Position numbers and translations under genes: made by a program
Origin: Isoptericola sp044389085
Lineage (GTDB): Bacteria; Actinomycetota; Actinomycetes; Actinomycetales; Cellulomonadaceae
DNA length: 64,000 bases
NCBI RefSeq assembly: GCF_044389085.1
Contig: NZ_JBIRXP010000001.1
Span: 806,001 to 870,000, forward strand
Direction: 5' to 3'
Shown: positions 8,626 through 16,838 of the stretch, in pieces
Numbering within the stretch: position 1 is the stretch's first letter
How the letters are laid out: every line of letters begins with the position of its first letter
The notes under the pieces: generated by a model
What the model was told of the DNA's origin: nothing
Databases searched by the model: none
The model's input: only the letters and a program-made list of their open reading frames with translations

Positions 8626-9733
8626 GCGAACCCTCCCTCACCGCGTCGTCACCCTCGTCACCCGTCACACCCGCAGCACCGTCAGGGTCGCCGTCGTCAG
8701 TGCCGTCGAGCGTCGCGGCCGCCGCCAGCCGCCGCAGCACGTCCTCGCGCAGCCGGGCCGGGCGCAGCACCACGACCGCGGGCCCGTACCCCGCCACCTC
8801 GTCCGCGAACGCCGACAGGCTGCGGAACTCCACCTCGAGCACGTCCCGGCCGTCCCGCCGGCCCTCCCCGGGTCCGTCGCCCCCCGGCAGCGCCCGCGCC
8901 CGCAGCGCCTGCGCCCGCTCCGGCACGACGGCGAGCACGGCCCGCTGCAGCACCCCGACCCGCTCCCCCAGCATCGCGTCGACGTCCACGGCCTGCGGGA
9001 CGTCGAACGCCCCCGCCTGCGACCCCACGCGCACCTTGCCCGAGATCCGCGACAGCCGGAACACCCGCGCCGCCCCGCGCGCCCGGTCGAAGCCGACCAG
9101 GTACCAGCCGCTGCCGCGCGCCGCGATGCGCCACGGCTCCACGTGCCGCGTCAGCTCCTGACCCGTGCTCGCCGCCCGGTACCGGAACGACACGTCCCGG
9201 CGCTCCGAGACCGCCTCCAGCAGCGGCACGTACGCGTCGCCCGCCGCCCGCACCCGCGGCGCCAGCCCGGCCACCGCGTCCGCCGCGACCTCCCCGGCCC
9301 CCGCCGCCCGCAGCTTCGTCATCGCCCGCGACATGTCCGTGCGCAGCGTCTTGTCCGACCACAGCTGCGCCGCCAGCGCCACCACGCCCAGCTCCGCCGG
9401 CGTCAGGTCCACCGCGCCCAGCGCGTACGCGTCGTTGTCGATCCGGTACCCGACCTCGTCGCTGTGCCCACCCGCGTCCACCGTGACGATCGGGATCCCC
9501 AGCGCCCGCAACGTGTCCTTGTCCCGCTCGAACATCCGCTCGAACGCCTCCGTCGACGGCGCGTCACCGTACCCGGCCACACCACCGCGCACCTGCTGCT
9601 TCGTCATCGACGCGCTCGTGTTCACCAGGGCGATGACGAGGTTCAGGAGGCGTTCGGCGGGCGGGGTGCCCCGCGACGACGGCGCGGGATCGGGAGGCTC
9701 GGCAGCAGCCGGGACCGCAGGGTTCGCTGGCAT
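8618..9733 (-). CDS. pafB: WYL-domain transcriptional regulator PafB
   Basis: First subunit of the PafBC DNA-damage regulator. The family start (ERLLNLVIALVNTSASMTKQ) and its winged helix are at residues about 27-60, with WYL (GSGWYLVGFDRARGAARVFR) and WCX domains behind. It has 371 residues from ATG 9733. A longer open frame reaches 9970 but overlaps the divergent gene. TAAGTT (9741-9746, minus strand) is a good -10 box 7 nt before ATG 9733, which decides the start and implies a leaderless mRNA. The C-terminus overlaps pafC by 8 nt. Ligand-sensing by the WYL domain (single-stranded DNA in the mycobacterial protein) is known for the family, not shown here. Confidence 0.92.
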   Translation of the reverse strand: MPANPAVPAAAEPPDPAPSSRGTPPAERLLNLVIALVNTSASMTKQQVRGGVAGYGDAPSTEAFERMFERDKDTLRALGIPIVTVDAGGHSDEVGYRIDNDAYALGAVDLTPAELGVVALAAQLWSDKTLRTDMSRAMTKLRAAGAGEVAADAVAGLAPRVRAAGDAYVPLLEAVSERRDVSFRYRAASTGQELTRHVEPWRIAARGSGWYLVGFDRARGAARVFRLSRISGKVRVGSQAGAFDVPQAVDVDAMLGERVGVLQRAVLAVVPERAQALRARALPGGDGPGEGRRDGRDVLEVEFRSLSAFADEVAGYGPAVVVLRPARLREDVLRRLAAAATLDGTDDGDPDGAAGVTGDEGDDAVREGSHG

Positions 9734-9740
9734 CGCCACC

Positions 9741-9760
9741 AACTTAGTCGCCGGTAGCCT
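9741..9760. promoter_or_regulatory. Back-to-back -10 boxes for pafB and the DUF3866 gene
   Basis: The 34 nt between the two divergent start codons holds TAAGTT on the minus strand (9741-9746) for pafB and TAGCCT on the plus strand (9755-9760) for the DUF3866 gene, each 7 nt from its start codon. Both mRNAs should be leaderless. Each promoter's -35 region must lie inside the other gene's coding sequence, so the two units probably interfere. Seen in sequence; activity is inferred. Confidence 0.6.
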
Positions 9761-9767
9761 TCCACGG

Positions 9768-11051
9768 GTGACGACAGCGCCGAACCCGCCCCAGCCCCGC
9801 ACGCCCCGCGCCGGCCAGCCCGACGGCCAGCCCGACGGCCGGCACAGCACCCCCACCGGGCACGTCACCTGGCGCACCGGCACCGTCACCGCCCGCGGCG
9901 CCGCCTGGACCGGCGCCCGCGAGGTCACCCTCCGCCTCGACGCCCCCCTGCCGTCGCGCGACCTCACCACCGCGCCCTGGGAGGTCCGCGGGCTCGCCTA
10001 CACCACCCTCGTCGGCGACCCCGACGTCGGCGACCGGCTCCTGGTCAACGTCTCCGCCCTCGCCCGCGGCCTCGGCACCGGCGGGTACGCCCTCGTCGTC
10101 GGCCCCGCCGGCGACGCCGCCACCACCCTGCCCGCCGACCCGCAGACCGGCCCCGGGCACCTCGTCAAGGCGCGCTACACCCCCCTGCAGGCCATGGTCC
10201 TCGGCGTCGACGAGCAGGAGTCCGACCACCACGACACCCTCCGCGACGCCGACGACCTCGCCGGGATGCCCGTCGTCGTCGCCGACCTGCACTCCGCGCT
10301 CCCCGCCGTCGTCGCCGGCGCCCGCCACGCCGCCGAGCTCGCCGGCCGGCCCCACCCCCGCGTCGCCTACGTCATGACCGACGGCGGCGCCCTGCCCGCC
10401 GCCTTCTCCCGCACCGTCGCCACCCTGCGCGACACCGGCTGGCTCCACACCACCGTCACCGTCGGCCAGGCGTTCGGCGGCGACCTCGAGGCCGTCACCG
10501 TGCACACCGGCCTCCTCGCCGCCCGCCACGTCGCCGGCGCCGACCTCGTCGTCCTCGCCCAGGGCCCCGGCAACCTCGGCACCGGCACCCGTTGGGGGTT
10601 CTCCGGCGTCGCCGCCGGCGAGGCCGTCAACGCCGCCGCCACCCTCGGCGGCCGGCCCGTCGCCTCCCTCCGCGTCTCCGGCGCCGACCCCCGCGACCGG
10701 CACCGCGGCGTCTCCCACCACAGCCTCACCGCCTACGGCCGCGTGGCGCTCGCCGCCGCCGACGTCCCCGTCCCCCTGCCGACCCCCGACCTCGAGGCAC
10801 TCCCCGCCTGGGGAACAGACCTCACCCGCCAGGTCCGCGAGCAGGCCACCACCCTCACCGCCGCCCCCGCCCGCCACCGGCTCCACGACGTCCCCGCCGA
10901 CGCCGCCCTCCTCGACGCCCTGCGCCGCTCCCCCGCCCGCCTGTCCACCATGGGCCGGTCCCTCGACGGCGACCCCGCCGCCTTCGTCACCGCCGCCGTC
11001 GCCGGGATCCACGCCACCCACCTCACCCACGAGGACACCACCAGCCGATAG
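9768..11051 (+). CDS. DUF3866 family protein
   Basis: Member of the DUF3866 family, known almost only from conserved position and alignment; biochemical function unknown. 427 residues from GTG 9768. Conserved-looking blocks are the central VKARYTPLQAMVLGVDEQES, the Rossmann-like RVAYVMTDGGALPAAF and the glycine-rich VLAQGPGNLGTGTRWGFSG, suggesting a soluble alpha/beta protein that could bind a nucleotide or phosphate. No membrane segment is present. TAGCCT (9755-9760) is 7 nt upstream of the GTG, giving a leaderless start; the open frame further upstream lies antisense to pafB. DUF3866 genes commonly neighbour pafBC in actinobacteria. The stop TAG (11049-11051) is also part of the -10 box of the next gene. 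Confidence 0.85.
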   Translation: MTTAPNPPQPRTPRAGQPDGQPDGRHSTPTGHVTWRTGTVTARGAAWTGAREVTLRLDAPLPSRDLTTAPWEVRGLAYTTLVGDPDVGDRLLVNVSALARGLGTGGYALVVGPAGDAATTLPADPQTGPGHLVKARYTPLQAMVLGVDEQESDHHDTLRDADDLAGMPVVVADLHSALPAVVAGARHAAELAGRPHPRVAYVMTDGGALPAAFSRTVATLRDTGWLHTTVTVGQAFGGDLEAVTVHTGLLAARHVAGADLVVLAQGPGNLGTGTRWGFSGVAAGEAVNAAATLGGRPVASLRVSGADPRDRHRGVSHHSLTAYGRVALAAADVPVPLPTPDLEALPAWGTDLTRQVREQATTLTAAPARHRLHDVPADAALLDALRRSPARLSTMGRSLDGDPAAFVTAAVAGIHATHLTHEDTTSR

Positions 11052-11060
11052 CGTCAGCGC

Positions 11061-11804
11061 ATGGCCCCACCGACGCGGACCCGCCGCGCCGCCGCACGGC
11101 GCACCCTCGCACCGCTCGCCGCCGCGACCCTCGCGCTCCTCGTCGTCCTCGGCGCCGCCACCGCCACCCCCTGGCGGTTCAGCCTCCCCGACGTGGCACT
11201 CCCCGCCCCCACCGCCAGCGACCCCGTCGTCGACCGCCGGCCCGGCCAGCTCGTCCCCAGCGACCAGGAACCCCCGTCCACCGACGTCATCACCTGGATC
11301 GTCGTCGCCCTCTCCGTCGCCGGCGCCCTCCTCGTCGCCGTCCTCCTGTGGCTCCTCGCCCGACGCGCCGTCCGCGCCCTCGCCACCCCCGAGGAGGACG
11401 ACGACGCCGACGACCTCACCCCCGGCCACGCCACCACCGCCACCGTCGCCGACCTTCCCCTCCCCGAGCTCCAGGACGCCGTCACCACCGCCCTCGCCCG
11501 CATCGACGCCGCCGCCACCCCCCACGACGCCGTCGTCGCCGCCTGGGTCGCCCTCGAGGACGCCGCCGCCGAGCACGGCACCCGACGCGACCCCGCCCAG
11601 ACCACCACCGAGTTCACCGCACGCCTGCTCACCGCCCACCGCCACGACGGACGCACCGTCCCCGCCACCGACGTCGACACCCTCCGCCGCCTCTACCAGC
11701 ACGCCCGCTTCACCGACCGGCCCGTGGCTCCCGACGCCGTCCACGCCGCCCGCACCGCGCTCTCCCGCATCGCCCGCGCCCTCGACACCTCCCCGCACCC
11801 ATGA
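11061..11804 (+). CDS. DUF4129 domain membrane protein
   Basis: First gene of a MoxR/DUF58 operon. 247 residues: a basic N-terminus, a first hydrophobic helix (about residues 15-35), a periplasmic/extracellular loop, a second helix (about 76-98) and a cytoplasmic DUF4129 domain at the end. DUF4129 is normally the tail of transglutaminase-like membrane proteins; here the transglutaminase part is absent, as usual for the actinobacterial version of the operon. ATG 11061 has a TAGCGT -10 (11049-11054) 6 nt upstream, overlapping the stop of DUF3866. It overlaps the next gene by 4 nt (ATGA). Likely a partner of the MoxR ATPase; exact role unknown. Confidence 0.85.
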   Translation: MAPPTRTRRAAARRTLAPLAAATLALLVVLGAATATPWRFSLPDVALPAPTASDPVVDRRPGQLVPSDQEPPSTDVITWIVVALSVAGALLVAVLLWLLARRAVRALATPEEDDDADDLTPGHATTATVADLPLPELQDAVTTALARIDAAATPHDAVVAAWVALEDAAAEHGTRRDPAQTTTEFTARLLTAHRHDGRTVPATDVDTLRRLYQHARFTDRPVAPDAVHAARTALSRIARALDTSPHP

Positions 11805-12352
11805 CCCGGAAGCACACCCCGCGCACCCCGCCTCTGCGCGCCCTCCTCACCGTCGGCCTCCCGGCGCTCGCGGCCTGCGTGGCACTCACCCTCACCGGGG
11901 TGCTCGACCTGCTGCACGCCGCGCTGCTCGTCGTCGTCGCCGGGACGACGGTCGCCCTGTGGCGACGTCTCGACGACGGCGAGGAGACGCCGTGGCCGGA
12001 CGTCGTGCACGACCGTCGCGAGGGCGCCCGCAACGACGTCAGCGAGCTCGGCTGGGCCACGTTCACCCGCAGCGGCGCCGTGGGCGACCGGGTGCTGCGC
12101 CGCGTCCGCGACCTCGCCGCGGACCGGCTCGCCGAGCGCGGTGTGGACCTCGCCGCACCGGGCGGACCTGCTGCCGCCGCGAGCCTCCTGGGGGCCGACG
12201 TCGTCCACGGCCTCACCACGAGCCGTCCCGTGAGCCGCGGCGAGGTGCACCGCTGGCTAGACGCCCTCGACGCGATGCCGGCCGGCCCGCACTCCTCCGC
12301 ACCGTCCGACGCACCGTCCACCGCCCGTCCCGAAGGAAGGCCCGAGAGATGA
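11801..12352 (+). CDS. Two-helix membrane protein of the MoxR operon
   Basis: 183 residues; I recognise it only by position. Two adjacent hydrophobic helices (about residues 14-30 and 34-50) are followed by a soluble, charged domain containing DVSELGWATFTRSGAVGDR and a Ser/Pro-rich C-terminal end. Start ATG overlaps the DUF4129 stop (ATGA at 11801-11804), and its own stop overlaps the moxR start in the same way, so all are in one operon. Similar small membrane proteins occupy this slot in actinobacterial MoxR-DUF58 operons. No catalytic motif seen. Confidence 0.8.
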   Translation: MTRKHTPRTPPLRALLTVGLPALAACVALTLTGVLDLLHAALLVVVAGTTVALWRRLDDGEETPWPDVVHDRREGARNDVSELGWATFTRSGAVGDRVLRRVRDLAADRLAERGVDLAAPGGPAAAASLLGADVVHGLTTSRPVSRGEVHRWLDALDAMPAGPHSSAPSDAPSTARPEGRPER

Positions 12353-13335
12353 CCGACGACCCCGCGCACCCCCTTCCCGTCCCCGAGGTGGCCGCCCTCG
12401 GCCGCCGCGTCCTCGACGAGGTCGCCACCGCGGTCGTCGGCATGCGCGGCACGCTCGAGCTCGCGCTCGCCACCGTGCTCGCCGGCGGGCACGTGCTGTT
12501 CGAGGACGTGCCCGGACTCGGCAAGACGCTCGCGGCGCGGTCGCTGGCCACCGCGCTCGGCCTCGACTTCGCCCGCCTGCAGTGCACCCCCGACCTGCTG
12601 CCCAGCGACATCACCGGCTCGTCGGTGTTCGACCCCGTGAGCCGTGAGTTCGTCTTCCGCCCGGGCCCGGTGTTCACGGGGCTCTTCCTCGCCGACGAGG
12701 TCAACCGCACCCCGCCCAAGACGCAGTCCGCGCTCCTCGAGGCGATGGCGGAGCGCCAGGTCTCGGTCGACGGAGCCTCCCGGCCGCTGCCGAGCCCGTT
12801 CCACGTCATGGCCACGTCGAACCCCGTGGAGTACGAGGGCACGTATCCCCTCCCGGAGGCGCAGCTCGACCGCTTCATGGTGCGCCTCGAGGTGGGCTAC
12901 CCGGACCGGGCTCAGGAGCAGGACGTGCTGCTGCGCCGGGTGGCGCGGCGCCAGGAGGCGGCACCCGTGCGCGCCGTCGTCGACGCCGCGACCGTGCGCG
13001 GCATGCAGGCCGGGGTCGAGACCACCGAGGTGGACCCCGACGTCGCCGGCTACTGCGTCGACCTCGCCGCCGCCACCCGCACCCACGGTGCGCTCGAGGT
13101 CGGGGCCTCGCCCCGCGGCTCGCAGAACCTCCTGCTCCTGGCCCGCGCGGTCGCCGTGCTGGACGGTCGCGACTTCGTCCTGCCGGAGGACGTCAAGCGC
13201 GTGGCCGTCCCGGTGCTCGCGCACCGCCTCACCCTCACGCCGACCGCCTGGGCCTCGGCGGTCCGCGCCCAGGACGTCGTGACCGAGCTCCTCGCCTCCG
13301 TGCCGGGGCCCGCCACGGTCGGACGGCAGGGGTGA
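12349..13335 (+). CDS. moxR: MoxR family AAA+ ATPase
   Basis: Cytoplasmic AAA+ ATPase of the MoxR proper subfamily, thought to act as a chaperone that helps mature or activate partner complexes. 328 residues. Walker A is a GLGKT variant (EDVPGLGKTLAARS, residues about 53-66), Walker B is FLADEVNRTPPKTQ, and sensor 1 is ATSNPVEYEGTYPLPEAQLD; the lid domain follows. ATG 12349 overlaps the upstream stop (ATGA) and has GAAGGAAGG upstream as ribosome site. It is followed after 7 nt by the DUF58 gene, its standard partner (DUF58 proteins carry a von Willebrand A-like fold). Call firm; the client is unknown. Confidence 0.95.
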   Translation: MTDDPAHPLPVPEVAALGRRVLDEVATAVVGMRGTLELALATVLAGGHVLFEDVPGLGKTLAARSLATALGLDFARLQCTPDLLPSDITGSSVFDPVSREFVFRPGPVFTGLFLADEVNRTPPKTQSALLEAMAERQVSVDGASRPLPSPFHVMATSNPVEYEGTYPLPEAQLDRFMVRLEVGYPDRAQEQDVLLRRVARRQEAAPVRAVVDAATVRGMQAGVETTEVDPDVAGYCVDLAAATRTHGALEVGASPRGSQNLLLLARAVAVLDGRDFVLPEDVKRVAVPVLAHRLTLTPTAWASAVRAQDVVTELLASVPGPATVGRQG

Positions 13336-13342
13336 GGCCCTG

Positions 13343-14686
13343 ATGCCCGACAGCCCGACGGGAACTACCCCGGCGGCCTGGCGACGCAGCCCCCAGGCGG
13401 CCGCGGGCCTCGGCGCCGGCGTCCTCGTGCTCGCCCTGGGCCTGCTCACCGGGCGGGCCGACGTCGCGCTGCTCGGCGTCGCCCCGCTCCTCGGCGCGCT
13501 GTGGGCCGGCCGCCCGGGGGCGTGGCGCACGGCCGTGCCGCGGCACGGCACCGGGGTCACGATCGAGCCGACCGCCCGCGCCGCCGCCCCCGGCGAGCTC
13601 ACCGCCGTGCTGCGCCTCGCCCCCGCGCCCGGGAGCGAGCTCCTCCACGCCCGCGTCTCCGCACCCGGCCACCGCACGGCCGGGGTCGTCGTCGCCGCGA
13701 CCCCGCGCGACCTGCCGCTCAGCCTGAGCACCGTCCGCACCGGCCCGCAGCGCACCTTCCACGTCGACGCGCGGGGCTACGGTGCGGGCGGCACCGTCGC
13801 GGAGGACCCGGTCTCCGTCGCCGCACCCGACCGGCTCGTGCTCCCCACCGCCATGCCGCTCCAGCGGGTCCCCGTGCCGCGCCGGCTGCGCGGGCTCACC
13901 GGCCCGCACACGTCCCGCCGCCTCGGCGACGGCGACGAGCTGCGCGACGTGCACCCGTTCGCACCCGGCGACCGGCTGCGCCGCATCGACTGGCGCACCA
14001 CCGCGCGGCGCTCCCCGGACCTGTCGACCCTGTACGTGCGCCGGACCTACGCCACGGCCGAGGCGACCGCCGTGCTCGTCGTCGACTCGCGCGACGACGT
14101 CGGGCCCGACCTGCGCACCTGGCGCGGAACCGGACCGCAGCGCGTGGACGAGCCCACGTCCCTCGACCTCGCGCGGCACGCCGCGGCCTCCGTGGCGGGC
14201 GCGCTCGTCGCGGCGGGCGACCGCGTCGGGGTGGACGACCTCGGACGACGGCGGCGCCCGCTCCCGCCCGCTGCGGGCCGCCGCCATCTGCGACGCGTGC
14301 TGCACGCGCTCGCGCTGAGCAGCCCGGTCGGCAGCCCCGACCGGCGGTTGCGGGCCCCGCAGGTGCCCGCCGACGCCGTGGTGTACCTGTTCAGCACCGT
14401 GCTTGACGACGAGCCGCTCGCGCTGGTGCGCGCCTGGCGCTCCGTCGGCCACCCCGTCGTCCTGGTCGACACCCTGCCCGACGTGCGCGGGGCGCGCGAG
14501 GAGCACATGCGCCTCGCGTGGCGCGTCACACGGGCCGAGCGGGACGACCGGCTGCACCGCATGGTGGCCGAGGGCGTGCCCGTCGTGCGCTGGGCGGGCG
14601 ACGCCCGCCAGGAGGCGGCCCTCCGCCTCGAGGCGTTGGTCCGCGCCGACGAACGGCACCGGCGCGGCGCCGTGGGGGCGCGATGA
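13343..14686 (+). CDS. DUF58 domain protein (MoxR partner)
   Basis: 447 residues. Two N-terminal membrane helices (about 17-35 and 39-52) are followed by a beta-rich region and then the DUF58 signature: RDVHPFAPGDRLRRIDWRTT and, after it, the VWA-like strand TAVLVVDSRDDVG. DUF58 proteins work with MoxR ATPases and may bind metal through the VWA-like fold; in some bacteria this pair affects the envelope or peptidoglycan. The start ATG is 7 nt after the moxR stop, and the stop overlaps the next gene by 4 nt. No truncation seen. Confidence 0.92.
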   Translation: MPDSPTGTTPAAWRRSPQAAAGLGAGVLVLALGLLTGRADVALLGVAPLLGALWAGRPGAWRTAVPRHGTGVTIEPTARAAAPGELTAVLRLAPAPGSELLHARVSAPGHRTAGVVVAATPRDLPLSLSTVRTGPQRTFHVDARGYGAGGTVAEDPVSVAAPDRLVLPTAMPLQRVPVPRRLRGLTGPHTSRRLGDGDELRDVHPFAPGDRLRRIDWRTTARRSPDLSTLYVRRTYATAEATAVLVVDSRDDVGPDLRTWRGTGPQRVDEPTSLDLARHAAASVAGALVAAGDRVGVDDLGRRRRPLPPAAGRRHLRRVLHALALSSPVGSPDRRLRAPQVPADAVVYLFSTVLDDEPLALVRAWRSVGHPVVLVDTLPDVRGAREEHMRLAWRVTRAERDDRLHRMVAEGVPVVRWAGDARQEAALRLEALVRADERHRRGAVGAR

Positions 14687-15270
14687 GCCGCACCCTGCCC
14701 GCCCGGGTCCGGGCCTGGTGGCGGTCGCGGTACGCCACCGGGCGCCCGCTGCCGGTCGTCGGCGTGACGACCGGGCGCCGGGTGCCCGGCTGGACGCTGC
14801 GGGCCGCCTTCGTCGTCGCCGTGGCCGTGCTCGTGGCCGCAGCCGGCACGCGGGCCCACCTCCTCACCGAGCTGCTCGTCCTCATCACCGGGGTCGTCAC
14901 CGTGTGGGCCGCGGTCCGCCCCGGTCCCGCGCCCGCGCACGTCGCCCTCGTGACCGCGGCGCTCGAGCTGCTCGGGTCCGGCGCGGCACCTTTCGACCCG
15001 GCCGTGCTGTGGCTCGCCCCCCTCGCGTACGTGGTGACACGGCTCGGGTGGTGGGCGTCCCACGTCGCCGCGACGGAGCGCGTGGAGATCGCCGCCCTGC
15101 GGCACGGCCTCGCGCGCGACGGGGTCCTCGTCGCGGTCGCGCTCATGGCCGGGGGCGCGGCCTGGGCGGTGGCCGGCCGCGAGGTGCCGTGGCTCGTGGC
15201 CCTCGGGGTGGCGGCCCTGGCCGCGCTCGCGTGGACCGCCGTCCGGCGCGACGATGGCGAGGCGCGCTGA
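14683..15270 (+). CDS. Multi-pass membrane protein, last gene of MoxR operon
   Basis: 195 residues with about five to six hydrophobic helices spread from residue 35 to 190, basic ends and no recognisable catalytic motif. ATG 14683 overlaps the DUF58 stop (ATGA). In other actinobacteria this slot is taken by hypothetical membrane proteins or SpoIIM-like proteins; this one does not look like SpoIIM. Probably a membrane component of the same complex. Function not assignable. Confidence 0.8.
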   Translation: MSRTLPARVRAWWRSRYATGRPLPVVGVTTGRRVPGWTLRAAFVVAVAVLVAAAGTRAHLLTELLVLITGVVTVWAAVRPGPAPAHVALVTAALELLGSGAAPFDPAVLWLAPLAYVVTRLGWWASHVAATERVEIAALRHGLARDGVLVAVALMAGGAAWAVAGREVPWLVALGVAALAALAWTAVRRDDGEAR

Positions 15271-15322
15271 CCTCACGGCCGCGCCGACCCGACGTCGAAC
15301 GCACGAGGACGGAGACTCCCCG

Positions 15323-15940
15323 ATGGCTGACCGCAACACCCCGCGCTATACGGTGCCCTCGCTCACGACCCAGCAGGGCGCGAAGGTGGCCGCCATCCTG
15401 CAGGAGCGGCTCAACTCCCTGACCGACCTCCACCTGACCCTCAAGCACGTGCACTGGAACGTGGTGGGCCCGCACTTCATCGCGGTGCACGAGATGCTCG
15501 ACCCGCAGGTCGACGCGGTCCGCGCCATGACGGACGCGGTGGCCGAGCGCATCGCGACCCTCGGTGTCTCGCCGGTCGGCACGCCGGGTGCTCTCGTCGC
15601 GACGCGCACCTGGGACGACTACTCCCTGCGCCGGGCCTCCGCCATCGAGCACCTCGGAGCCCTGGACGAGGTCTACGAGGGCGTCATCACCGCGCACCGC
15701 AAGGCCGCGAAGGACACCGAGCCCCTCGACGACGTGACCAACGACCTGCTCATCGGCCACCTGCACGAGCTCGAGCTGTTCCACTGGTTCGTCCGCGCCC
15801 ACCTCGAGAGCGCCGGCGGCGATCTCTCGACCGCAGGGGCCACCACCGAGAAGGGCGCCGCGCAGAAGGCCGCCGCGGGCAGGACCGCCGCCGCGAAGAC
15901 CGCCTCGAGCAGGACCACGACGGCTCGGAAGAAGAAGTAG
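15323..15940 (+). CDS. dps: Dps family ferritin-like DNA-protection protein
   Basis: Stress-induced mini-ferritin that oxidises and stores iron and can coat DNA. The core (residues about 10-165) shows the ferroxidase helices: KHVHWNVVGPHFIAVHEMLD and AMTDAVAERIATLG carry the usual His, Asp and Glu ligands. After the core comes a 40-residue Ala/Lys/Arg/Thr tail ending in ARKKK, like the DNA-binding C-terminal tail of mycobacterial Dps. Total length is 205 residues. ATG 15323 is preceded by GGAG about 9 nt upstream. It stands 52 nt after the MoxR operon with a strong hairpin behind it, so is probably monocistronic. DNA-binding by the tail is inferred. Confidence 0.95.
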   Translation: MADRNTPRYTVPSLTTQQGAKVAAILQERLNSLTDLHLTLKHVHWNVVGPHFIAVHEMLDPQVDAVRAMTDAVAERIATLGVSPVGTPGALVATRTWDDYSLRRASAIEHLGALDEVYEGVITAHRKAAKDTEPLDDVTNDLLIGHLHELELFHWFVRAHLESAGGDLSTAGATTEKGAAQKAAAGRTAAAKTASSRTTTARKKK

Positions 15941-15965
15941 CCCGGCCTCGCCCGACGTCCCGGCA

Positions 15966-16007
15966 CCGGAGGGGCGCCGTCCGCACCGGCGGGCGGCGCC
16001 CCTCCGG
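15966..16007 (+). terminator. Hairpin after dps
   Basis: Perfect 14-bp stem: CCGGAGGGGCGCCG (15966-15979) and CGGCGCCCCTCCGG (15994-16007) with a 14-nt loop, starting 25 nt after the dps stop. There is no T-tract, as usual for this genome. It ends just before the -10-like CATGAT of the acetyltransferase gene, so it separates the two units. Confidence 0.75.
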
Positions 16008-16019
16008 CATGATGAGGCC

Positions 16020-16721
16020 GTGATCCGTCCCTACCGCGCCACCGACCGAGCCGCCGTCGCCGAGGTCTGCGTCCGCACCGCCGCGGGCGGGGCCGACGCC
16101 CGCGGCCTCTACTCCGACGACCTCCTCATGCCCGAGGTGTTCGCGCTCCCCTACGTCGACCACTCGCCCGAGCTCGCGTTCGTCGTCGTCCGGCCGGACG
16201 ACGAGCTCGCCGCGGACCCTCGGCCCGCCGACCCGGCCGACGACGTCCTGCGTGTCGACGACGGCCGCCTGACCGGGTACGTGATCGCCGTGGCCGACAC
16301 CCGCGCCTTCGTCTCGTGGTGGGAGCGCGCCTGGGCGCCGGGGTTCGCCGAGCGCCACCCGCGGGCGGGGGCCGCGCCCGCGGGCCGGGAGCCCGCGTTC
16401 TCCGAGGCCGCCCTGCTCGACGCCGGCAAGGACCCGGGCCGCATGGTGCGCGGCATCAGCGCCGAGGAGCTCGACCGGTATCCGGCGCACCTGCACATCG
16501 ATCTCCTGCCCGAGAACCAGGGGCGCGGTCTCGGCCGCCGCCTCATGGACACGCTGCGCGCCGCGCTCGCCGAGCGCGGGGTGCCCGGCGTCCACCTCGG
16601 GATGGACCCGGCCAACAGCCGGGCGCGGGCGTTCTACGACCGGTACGGCTTCCACGAGCTGCCGTCGCACTCCCCCGGGGCGCCGTTGCTGGGCATCGCC
16701 ACCGCCACCGCCACCGCCTGA
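16020..16721 (+). CDS. GNAT family N-acetyltransferase
   Basis: Acetyl-CoA-dependent acetyltransferase of the GNAT superfamily; 233 residues. The acetyl-CoA-binding motif A is LLPENQGRGLGRRLMDTL (about residues 163-180), followed by the typical NSRARAFYDRYGF end. The first 100 residues hold RPYRATDRAAVAEVC, the usual opening strand and helix. The wide middle insertion (SWWERAW...HPRAG...AEELDRYPAHLHIDL) resembles the GNAT domain associated with bacterial O-GlcNAcase-like proteins, but I am not certain of that. GTG 16020 follows CATGAT by 6 nt, so a leaderless start is possible. Substrate unknown. Confidence 0.85.
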   Translation: MIRPYRATDRAAVAEVCVRTAAGGADARGLYSDDLLMPEVFALPYVDHSPELAFVVVRPDDELAADPRPADPADDVLRVDDGRLTGYVIAVADTRAFVSWWERAWAPGFAERHPRAGAAPAGREPAFSEAALLDAGKDPGRMVRGISAEELDRYPAHLHIDLLPENQGRGLGRRLMDTLRAALAERGVPGVHLGMDPANSRARAFYDRYGFHELPSHSPGAPLLGIATATATA

Positions 16722-16816
16722 CCGTCGTCCCGGGTCGGCCCTCAGGAGACGCGCCGGCGACCCCGCTCTCTGGGCCCCGGTCGGTGAGCCGTTCGCGGCA
16801 ATACCTGGTGTTTCAA

Positions 16817-16838
16817 GGCGCGTGACACACTATTTTTC
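16817..16838. repeat. Imperfect direct repeat, copy 1 (downstream of integrase-like gene)
   Basis: GGCGCGTGACACACTATTTTTC on the plus strand. It resembles the sequence at 17588-17607 (GGCGCTTGGCACACTTTTTC) with two extra bases (TA) and a few changes. Together they bracket the integrase-like gene, and this copy includes that gene's stop codon. The run of A/T is striking in such GC-rich DNA. It could be an att-like site or a binding site of the protein; inferred. Confidence 0.45.

Noticed and set aside
9744..11798. 684-residue Gly-rich open frame on the minus strand
   Set aside because: Opposite the DUF3866 and DUF4129 genes; almost only Gly/Val/Glu/Asp, the mirror of GC-biased codons.
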